Shown here: positions 17,502-25,485 of the stretch, piece by piece | Layout of the letters: every line of letters begins with the position of its first letter | How positions within the stretch are numbered: the stretch's first letter is position 1 | Assembly (NCBI GenBank): GCA_035286465.1 | Contig: DATEDF010000019.1 | Coordinates: forward strand, 1 to 64,000 | DNA from: Fen-1231 sp035286465 | GTDB taxonomy: Bacteria > Gemmatimonadota > Gemmatimonadetes > Gemmatimonadales > Gemmatimonadaceae | DNA: 64,000 nucleotides | Direction of reading: 5' to 3' | Notes under the pieces: generated by a model | Told to the model about the DNA's origin: nothing | Database searches by the model: none | The model's input: only the letters and a program-made list of their open reading frames with translations | Translations under genes and position numbers: made by a program

Positions 17502-18262
17502 TGCTGCTCCTCTGCACGAACGACGACGGCATCCTCGCACGCGGCCTCGAGTGCCTCGAGCGGTCCGCGAGGCCCCTCGGCGACGTGTTCGTGGTGGCGC
17601 CGGACCGCGAGCAGAGCGCGACGAGCCACTCGTTGACTCTGCATCACCCCCTGCGCCCGGTGCGGCTTGGCGAGAACCGGTGGCAGGTGGACGGCACGCC
17701 GACCGACTGCGTGCTGCTCGCGATCGAGGCGCTGATGCCGGCGCGCCCGGACTTTGTGCTCAGCGGCGTGAACCACGGCCCGAACATGGGGGAAGACGTC
17801 CTCTACTCCGGCACGGTCGCCGCCGCGATGGAGGGACTGGCGCTCGGGGTGCCGGCAATCGCGTTCAGCTTCGCCGGGAAGCACGCCCTTTCCGACGGTT
17901 CGCTGCTGGAGCAGCACGTGGAGGGGCTCTCGCGTTTGCTGGCGCACCTGACGTCGCTCCCGGACTTTCCACCGCACACGCTGCTCAACGTGAACGTTCC
18001 GGCGATCCCGGTCGCGATGCTCCGGGGCGTCAAGCTGACGAAGCTCGGACAGCGCGTCTTCTCCGATTCCATTCGCAAGATGGAGGACCCGTGGGGCCGG
18101 CCGATCTACTGGGTCGGCGGCGGCTCCGTCACGTGGACGGACGACGAAGGCACCGACGTCCGGGCGGTCGAGGCGGGATACGTCTCGGTCACGCCGCTGC
18201 ATCTCGACGTCACGCACCGCGCGCGCCTCGACGACGCGGAGCGCTGGTGGCGAGCCCCGTAG
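17501..18262 (+). CDS. surE: 5'/3'-nucleotidase SurE
   Basis: A 253-residue metal-dependent survival protein that removes phosphate from nucleoside monophosphates. The metal and active-site residues match E. coli SurE exactly in position: D8 and D9 in NDDG, S39 in DREQSA, and N91 in SGVNHGPN. Length is typical. It overlaps the following pcm gene by 16 bases; surE-pcm adjacency is known from enterobacteria as a stress-survival pair. Confidence 0.97.
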   Translation: MLLLCTNDDGILARGLECLERSARPLGDVFVVAPDREQSATSHSLTLHHPLRPVRLGENRWQVDGTPTDCVLLAIEALMPARPDFVLSGVNHGPNMGEDVLYSGTVAAAMEGLALGVPAIAFSFAGKHALSDGSLLEQHVEGLSRLLAHLTSLPDFPPHTLLNVNVPAIPVAMLRGVKLTKLGQRVFSDSIRKMEDPWGRPIYWVGGGSVTWTDDEGTDVRAVEAGYVSVTPLHLDVTHRARLDDAERWWRAP

Positions 18263-18903
18263 GCCGCCAATACGGCGGCGCGCGCGCGCGCCTGCTCGAC
18301 GCGCTGCGCGAAAAGGGCGTGCGCGACCTCGCCGTGCTGCGCGCGTTCGACCTCACGCCCAGGCATCTGTTCGTGCCCTCGGGCGTGCAGCACCGCGCCT
18401 ACGACGACACGGCGCTCCCGATCGGCAACGGGCAGACCATCAGCCAGCCCTCGGTGCATGCACGGGTGCTGGCGATGCTCGCCTTCCAGGGGTCGGAGCG
18501 TGTGCTCGAGGTCGGCACCGGATCCGGCTATCAGACGATCCTGCTCGCCCATCTCGCCGCCCAGGTCTTCAGCGTGGAGCGCCTCGCGGCGCTGCTCGAC
18601 CGCGCGCGCGACGTGATCCGGCTCTGTGGTGTGTCGAACGTGTCGCTGATGCTGGGCGACGGCACGTACGGCTGGCGGGCCTTCGCGCCGTATGACGCGA
18701 TCCTGGTGAGCGCGGCGGGCCCCGAGGTGCCACCGCCGCTTCTCGAGCAGCTCGCCGACGGTGGCCGGTTGCTCGCCCCGGTCGGCACGCGCGAGACGCA
18801 GCGGCTCGTGCTCGTGACTCGCCGCGGGACGTCGTTCGCGCGCGAGGAGCTCGACCCCGTGCGCTTCGTCCCCCTCGTGGGAGATCATGGATGGACGGCG
18901 TAG
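18247..18903 (+). CDS. pcm: Protein-L-isoaspartate O-methyltransferase
   Basis: A 218-residue SAM-dependent enzyme that methylates isoaspartyl residues to start repair of damaged proteins. SAM motif I is VLEVGTGSGY near residue 82. The family's N-terminal pattern (FVP...AYDDTALPIGNGQTISQP, about 37-62) is complete. I chose the GTG at 18247, inside the end of surE. The frame runs open much further upstream but only within surE. It overlaps acyP by 13 bases. Confidence 0.96.
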   Translation: MASPVGRQYGGARARLLDALREKGVRDLAVLRAFDLTPRHLFVPSGVQHRAYDDTALPIGNGQTISQPSVHARVLAMLAFQGSERVLEVGTGSGYQTILLAHLAAQVFSVERLAALLDRARDVIRLCGVSNVSLMLGDGTYGWRAFAPYDAILVSAAGPEVPPPLLEQLADGGRLLAPVGTRETQRLVLVTRRGTSFAREELDPVRFVPLVGDHGWTA

Positions 18904-19193
18904 GGGAGTCCGGAGCGCGCATCGAGGTTCGCGTGACGGTCCACGGACGCGTGCAGGGCGTGGGGTACCGATGGTACGCGCGCGAGGCGGCGAGGACGCT
19001 CGGCGTGGACGGGTGGGCGAGCAATCTCCCCGACGGGTCGGTGCTCGTCGAAGCCGGCGGCGCGGCGGCGGCGATCGAAGCCTTCCTCGACGCGCTGCGC
19101 GCGGGCCCGCCCCACGCCAGCGTCACCGAAGTGCGTCGCCACCCGCGCAGCTCCGGCAGTCCCTTGCCTGCGCGTTTCACGATCCTCCATTGA
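18891..19193 (+). CDS. acyP: Acylphosphatase
   Basis: A 100-residue enzyme hydrolysing carboxyl-phosphate bonds. The signature GRVQGVGYRWY places the catalytic Arg at 27, and the catalytic Asn is N45 in WASNLPDG, with the 18-residue spacing of the muscle enzyme (R23, N41). Residues 1-9 are a short extension. ATG start overlaps the pcm end. Bacterial roles are uncertain; it may clear acetyl or carbamoyl phosphate. Confidence 0.95.
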   Translation: MDGVGESGARIEVRVTVHGRVQGVGYRWYAREAARTLGVDGWASNLPDGSVLVEAGGAAAAIEAFLDALRAGPPHASVTEVRRHPRSSGSPLPARFTILH

Positions 19194-19204
19194 GGCGAAT
19201 GCCG

Positions 19205-19747
19205 ATGACCGCCGCAGAGCGCCGCGCCGTCGCGGACGATGTCCGTCGCGCCGTGCGCGACGTCCCCGATTTCCCGAAGCCGGGCATTCTGTTCAAGGAC
19301 ATCACGCCGGTGTTGCTCGATCCTGCGCTCTTCGCGCGCGCGACCGCGGCGGTCGCCGCGCCGTTCACGGGGCAGGGCATCACCCACGTCGTCGCGATCG
19401 AGAGCCGCGGCTTCATTCTGGGCGCGCCGGTCGCGCAACTGCTGGGCGCGTCATTCGTTCCGGTGCGCAAGCCCGGCAAACTGCCGTATACGACCGTGCG
19501 AGAGGAGTACGCGCTCGAGTACGGCACCGATGCGCTGGAGATGCACGCCGATGCGATGCGCGCGGCGCACCACGTGCTCGTCGTGGACGATGTGCTCGCC
19601 ACGGGCGGGACGGCGGCGGCCACCTGCCGTCTGATCGAGCGGGCCGGGGCGCACGTGAGCGCGTGCGCGTTCCTGATCGAGCTGGGCTTCCTGAACGGGC
19701 GCGGCGCGATCGGACCCCGCCGCATCGAGGCACTCGTCGCGTACTGA
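19205..19747 (+). CDS. apt: Adenine phosphoribosyltransferase
   Basis: A 180-residue purine salvage enzyme making AMP from adenine and PRPP. The PRPP-binding motif VLVVDDVLATGGT is near residue 120, with FVPVRKPGKLP near 85 and the start pattern DFPKPGILFKDITP near 20, as in E. coli Apt. Two in-frame ATGs lie at 19199 and 19205. GAGG at 19192-19195 is 9 bases from the second but only 3 from the first, so I chose 19205. Confidence 0.96.
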   Translation: MTAAERRAVADDVRRAVRDVPDFPKPGILFKDITPVLLDPALFARATAAVAAPFTGQGITHVVAIESRGFILGAPVAQLLGASFVPVRKPGKLPYTTVREEYALEYGTDALEMHADAMRAAHHVLVVDDVLATGGTAAATCRLIERAGAHVSACAFLIELGFLNGRGAIGPRRIEALVAY

Positions 19748-19760
19748 CCGGCGACGGCGG

Positions 19761-19780
19761 GCACCGCCTTTCCGCGGTGC
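19761..19780 (+). terminator. Stem-loop after apt
   Basis: GCACCGC, a 6-base loop and GCGGTGC form a perfect 7-bp stem 13 bases after the apt stop and before the tRNA. No T run follows, so termination is plausible but unproven. Confidence 0.35.
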
Positions 19781-19806
19781 ACGGCCCCCGCTACCGTTCA
19801 GGGGAC

Positions 19807-19880
<74 letters not shown>

Positions 19881-19889
19881 TTGAAGGGC

Positions 19890-19938
19890 GGCGAAGGGCG
19901 ACGGGTGAAGGGCGAAGGCCGAACGGTGACGGGCGAGG
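19890..19938 (+). repeat. Seven degenerate 7-bp tandem repeats (GGYGAMG)
   Basis: Seven back-to-back heptamers after the tRNA: GGCGAAG, GGCGACG, GGTGAAG, GGCGAAG, GCCGAAC, GGTGACG, GGCGAGG. Similar but different heptamer arrays lie at 44237-44257 and 45848-45868. The stretch is G-rich on the + strand and continues into a G-run (to about 19973). Confidence 0.75.
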
Positions 19939-19989
19939 CGTGGGGGAGGGGGGAGGAGCGAGCCGAGCCGTTCTCCTTGCTGCGCGGCC

Positions 19990-20018
19990 TTGACATACCC
20001 CACCCGGGTATGTACGTT
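19990..20018 (+). promoter_or_regulatory. Copper operon promoter with embedded CsoR-type operator
   Basis: TTGACA (19990-19995), a 17-base spacer and TACGTT (20013-20018) make a good sigma-70-type promoter. Within it, ATACCCCACCCGGGTAT (19995-20011) is an inverted repeat ATACCC/GGGTAT around five bases, the shape of operators known for CsoR repressors. A bound repressor would block RNA polymerase directly. The regulator is likely the csoR gene at the end of this operon. Confidence 0.8.
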
Positions 20019-20042
20019 GCAGCCGGACTCCGGGAGGGAGCG

Positions 20043-20420
20043 ATGTCGCTCGACAAGTGGCTCGTCCTCGCGGCCGGCGTCGGCGCCATCGCGTGGCTGA
20101 ACTGGCACTTCTTCCGCGCCGTGCGGCGCAGCGGGACCGCGAGCGCCGCGGTGAGTGGGATGCAGGAAGTGCTCATCACCGTGCGGGGCGGGTACGATCC
20201 CGCCGAGATCCACGTCAGGGCCGGCGCACCCGTGCGGCTCGTCTTCGACCGTCAGGAGACGTCGAGCTGCTCCGAGGAGGTCGTCCTCGGCGACTTCGGG
20301 ATCCGGAAGTTCCTCCCCGCGCATGAGCGGACCGCCGTCGAGCTCACCGTCCCAGCCAAGGGGCGGTACGCGATCACGTGCGGCATGAGCATGCTGCACG
20401 GCACGCTCGTCGCGGAGTGA
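20043..20420 (+). CDS. Membrane-anchored cupredoxin-domain protein
   Basis: A 125-residue protein with an N-terminal membrane segment (about 5-24) and a plastocyanin-like cupredoxin domain (about 40-125). Candidate copper ligands are the Cys in the SSCSEE segment and the Cys, Met and His in TCGMSMLHG at the C-terminus. It probably binds copper outside the inner membrane and passes it to or from CopA. The ATG at 20043 has a strong GGAGGGA behind it; the frame is open upstream only through the repeat region. It is the first gene of the copper operon, 1 base before copA. Confidence 0.82.
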   Translation: MSLDKWLVLAAGVGAIAWLNWHFFRAVRRSGTASAAVSGMQEVLITVRGGYDPAEIHVRAGAPVRLVFDRQETSSCSEEVVLGDFGIRKFLPAHERTAVELTVPAKGRYAITCGMSMLHGTLVAE

Positions 20421-20421
20421 G

Positions 20422-22716
<2,295 letters not shown>

Positions 22717-22742
22717 CCAATCACCCCGACCCACCCGTCACG

Positions 22743-23060
22743 ATGACGCCCAGGCACGATTCCTCCTCTCGTCGCAAAGCGCACGGCGTGGACGCCGCGG
22801 CCAAGGCCCGGAATCTGGCGCGGCTCCGCCGCATCGAAGGCCAGGTGCGCGGGGTGCACAAGATGGTGGTGGAGGACCGATACTGCGCCGACATCCTGGT
22901 CCAGATCAGCGCGGTGCACGAGGCGCTCCGCGGCGTGGGCCGGGAACTGATGCGGAATCACCTGACGCACTGCGCGACGGCGGCGATGAAGGGAGGCGCG
23001 CGGCGGGCGGCCGCGATGCACGACGAGATTCTGGAGCTGATGTACACGCACGTGCGTTGA
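22743..23060 (+). CDS. csoR: CsoR-family copper-sensing repressor
   Basis: A 105-residue all-helical DUF156 regulator. C48, H73 and C77 reproduce the Cu(I)-binding triad of M. tuberculosis CsoR (C36, H61, C65) with identical spacing, so copper sensing is well supported. The conserved LRRIEGQVRGVHKM segment begins near residue 28. As the last gene of the copper operon it likely represses its own promoter through the operator at 19995-20011. ATG start 26 bases after copA. Confidence 0.93.
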   Translation: MTPRHDSSSRRKAHGVDAAAKARNLARLRRIEGQVRGVHKMVVEDRYCADILVQISAVHEALRGVGRELMRNHLTHCATAAMKGGARRAAAMHDEILELMYTHVR

Positions 23061-23148
23061 GCGGCTCCCCACGAGCGCCACGGGCGGTTAGGTTTCGACG
23101 ACGCCGGCGGGTGAGTCCCGACGCGCGCGACTCCGAACCACGGAACTG

Positions 23149-23817
23149 ATGACGAAGACCGGAGAGGCGGCCCGGCCGCCGAGGGATCTGGACACCGACT
23201 CGTTGCTCGACACCATTCGCGCGAGAAGGCGAGAAATCACGATCGGCGTGATCGCTCTGGCCGCGATCGGCGGCACGTTCTACGTCTGGCGCGAATCGGT
23301 GCTCAAGAAGGAGGAGAACGCGGAACGCGCGTTGAACACCGCCGCCAACTCCTACTACTCGGGCAACAAGGCGCTCGCGCAGAGCGACCTCGAGAGGATG
23401 GTGGTCCGGTACGGCGATACGTCGGCAGGCGTGCAGGGCGCGATGCTGCTGGCGCAGATTCTCTACGAAGGCGGCAAGTGGCCCGAAGGGATCGCGAAGC
23501 TCGAAGCGGCTGCCGCCAGGTCCTCGGGCCGCAGGTTCAGCGCCGCCCTCCAAGGGCTGATCGCGACGGGCTTCGCCGACCAGCAGAAGTACGACGACGC
23601 GGCCAAGCACTACCTCAGAGCCTCGGACGAAGCGCCGTTTCCGGCCGACAAGGATCTTTACCGGGCGGACGCGGCACGCATCCTGATGCTGGCCGGGAAG
23701 CAGGATGACGCCCGGAAGATCTGGGCCGCTCTCGCCTCGAAGCTCGACTCGCCGGTGCTCGGCGAGGCGAAGATCCGACTGGGCGAGCTCTCAGTCGTTC
23801 CTCCAGCGAAGAACTGA
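23149..23817 (+). CDS. Membrane-anchored tetratricopeptide protein (YfgM-like)
   Basis: A 222-residue protein with one membrane helix (about 33-51) after a charged cytoplasmic N-terminus, then helical TPR-type repeats (about 60-205, including GKWPEGIAKLE and KYDDAAKHYLRA). The layout matches YfgM/ancillary SecYEG and Tol-Pal-like TPR proteins, which act at the periplasmic face. The function here is not proven. A TAGGTT near 23089 could be a -10. It is the last + strand gene before the putative terminus. Confidence 0.75.
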   Translation: MTKTGEAARPPRDLDTDSLLDTIRARRREITIGVIALAAIGGTFYVWRESVLKKEENAERALNTAANSYYSGNKALAQSDLERMVVRYGDTSAGVQGAMLLAQILYEGGKWPEGIAKLEAAAARSSGRRFSAALQGLIATGFADQQKYDDAAKHYLRASDEAPFPADKDLYRADAARILMLAGKQDDARKIWAALASKLDSPVLGEAKIRLGELSVVPPAKN

Positions 23818-23871
23818 CCTGGCGCGACGCGGGGCGGACCCGCCCATCCTGACCCAAGGCACGAATGCTGC

Positions 23872-23899
23872 ACTACGTATAATATGTATTATGTAAATC
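23872..23899. other. dif: Putative dif site (XerC/XerD chromosome dimer resolution)
   Basis: A 28-bp AT-rich element in the only convergent gap of the window. It splits into an 11-bp left arm ACTACGTATAA (23872-23882), a 6-bp centre TATGTA (23883-23888) and an 11-bp right arm TTATGTAAATC (23889-23899). Compared with the B. subtilis dif as I recall it, 22 of 28 positions agree, and the right arm starts TTATGT like the E. coli XerD arm. All genes on either side point toward it, as expected at a replication terminus. The XerD gene is at 42655-43563. Confidence 0.85.
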
Positions 23900-23941
23900 T
23901 TTGGGATGGCATCGTGTGGAAAGGTCTGTTGATTCAGCCCC

Positions 23942-24763
23942 TCAGACCTCGCCGAGCTCCCCGAGGAAGACAATTCGTCCCTCACCCCGGAGCGATGGCC
24001 TGACCTCAGACCCGTGGTGGCTCACTGTGGCGGTCAGGATGCGTCCTGAGCGTGTTTGGAGGCTGGTCCGCGCTCCGCTGAGTCGCCAGGCCTCGAGCAA
24101 CACGCCTGTGGCCACGGAACCCGTTCCACACGCCAGGGTTTCCGCCTCCACTCCCCGTTCGTAGGTCCGGATTCGCCAGCGCCCCTGGCCGACGGGGGTT
24201 ACGAAGTTGACGTTTGCGCCTTCGGGGAGGCTCGGATGGTTCCTGAGGGCCCGGCCCCTTCGCACCACGTCCACGCTGTCCAACTCCTCGACCAGAACGA
24301 CGAGGTGCGGAACGCCGCTGTCCGCGAAACCCATCCGGGACTCGCCCGCCGCGAGGGCGATGCCCGCCTCGGGCCGCAGTCCCCTGACGGGTTGCAGGTC
24401 TATCTCGGGGATGCCGTCGCTCAGCCGTGCCGCGATGACGCCGGCGTCAGTGGCGAAGCGGAAACCTGTGGCGGGTCCGATCCCCAGTTCGACGGCGAGT
24501 CGGGTGCTGCAGAGCGACGCGTTTCCGCACAGTTCCGCGAGGCTCCCATCTCGGTTGAAGTAGCGGATCCTAAATGCTTCCCTGTCATCGGTTAGGATGA
24601 AGACGAGGCCGTCCGCGCCGATACCGGTGCCGCGTGCACAGAGCCGATCAATGCGCTCGGGAGTCTCGAGATCCCCCGGCGGCTGCTCCCGCGCGTCGAA
24701 GAAGAGGAAGTCGTTCCCCGATCCGCTCATCTTCCAGAATCGGCGCCCGGCCGGGATTGTCAC
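23942..24763 (-). CDS. dapF: Diaminopimelate epimerase
   Basis: A 273-residue PLP-independent epimerase converting LL- to meso-diaminopimelate for lysine and peptidoglycan. Catalytic cysteines are C79 in CGNASLC and C212 in LACGTGS; GSGNDFLF near residue 14 is the N-terminal signature. The first cysteine motif is unusual: the family normally has CGNG followed by Arg. GTG at 24763 chosen because it overlaps the upstream stop as GTGA; an ATG at 24799 is possible. It is the last gene of the long - strand operon, facing dif. Confidence 0.9.
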   Translation of the reverse strand: MTIPAGRRFWKMSGSGNDFLFFDAREQPPGDLETPERIDRLCARGTGIGADGLVFILTDDREAFRIRYFNRDGSLAELCGNASLCSTRLAVELGIGPATGFRFATDAGVIAARLSDGIPEIDLQPVRGLRPEAGIALAAGESRMGFADSGVPHLVVLVEELDSVDVVRRGRALRNHPSLPEGANVNFVTPVGQGRWRIRTYERGVEAETLACGTGSVATGVLLEAWRLSGARTSLQTRSGRILTATVSHHGSEVRPSLRGEGRIVFLGELGEV

Positions 24764-25485
24764 ACGCGCCCCACCAAGGCCCACCAGCGGAGACGCCATA
24801 CCATCCAGACGGCCTCCCCGACGATCCCCTTGTTCATCTTGCTCATCCCGTGCGTCCGATCGCTGAAGACGATCGGGATCTCGATCCCCTTGAAGCCCTT
24901 CCGGAAGGCGCGAAAGCTCATCTCGATCTGGAACGCGTAGCCGTTCGACCGCACCTCACGCAGATCGATCGCCGCGAGTACGCGACGATGGAAACACTTG
25001 AAGCCTCCGGTGGCGTCCCACAGGCGCATGCCCGTCACGATGCGCGCGTACACGTTGGCGCCGTAACTCAGCAGCAGCCGGCGGATCGGCCAGTTCACCA
25101 CGGTGACATTGCCGTCGAGGTAACGCGACCCGAGCACGAAATCGGCGCGCTGCGCGGCTTCGAGAAAAAGGGGCAGGTGCGCGGGGTCGTGCGAGAAGTC
25201 CGCGTCCATCTCGAAGATGTACTCGTACTGCGGACGCTCCAGCGCCCAGGTGAAGCCGTCGCGGTACGCGGTGCCTAGGCCGAGTTTCTCCGGGCGGCGC
25301 ATCAGGTGCACCCGCGACTCCCCGCGCGCGATCTCTTCCACGAGATCGCCCGTCCGGTCCGGCGAGCTGTCATCCACGATCAGCATCTCGAGACGTGAAT
25401 CCTGCGCCAGCACCGCCTCGATCAGGCGCCGGATGTTGTCCCGTTCGTTGAACGTGGGGACGATGACGAGCGCCTTCTCGCTCAT
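24760..25485 (-). CDS. Polyprenol-phosphate mannosyltransferase-like GT2 (DPM1-type)
   Basis: A 241-residue family 2 glycosyltransferase. The N-terminus VPTFNERDNI and VDDSSPDRT near residue 38 bind the nucleotide, and DADFSHDP near 93 holds the DXD metal site. GSRYLDG...NWPIRRL and SNGYAFQIEM are typical of dolichol/polyprenol-phosphate mannose synthases. It would make polyprenyl-P-mannose (or a similar hexose) on the cytoplasmic face. There is no C-terminal membrane domain, as in soluble DPM1 types. ATG overlaps the upstream stop (TGATG). The sugar is inferred from family only. Confidence 0.88.
   Translation of the reverse strand: MSEKALVIVPTFNERDNIRRLIEAVLAQDSRLEMLIVDDSSPDRTGDLVEEIARGESRVHLMRRPEKLGLGTAYRDGFTWALERPQYEYIFEMDADFSHDPAHLPLFLEAAQRADFVLGSRYLDGNVTVVNWPIRRLLLSYGANVYARIVTGMRLWDATGGFKCFHRRVLAAIDLREVRSNGYAFQIEMSFRAFRKGFKGIEIPIVFSDRTHGMSKMNKGIVGEAVWMVWRLRWWALVGRV

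Noticed and set aside
19881..20042. Coding extension of the cupredoxin gene through the repeat region
   Set aside because: It would translate the heptamer repeats and the promoter/operator. The ATG at 20043 has a strong ribosome binding site.
23878..23883. A perfect TATAAT in the convergent gap, read as a promoter -10
   Set aside because: No -35 lies at the right distance, no gene follows on either strand, and the hexamer is part of the 28-bp dif-like element, which explains it better.
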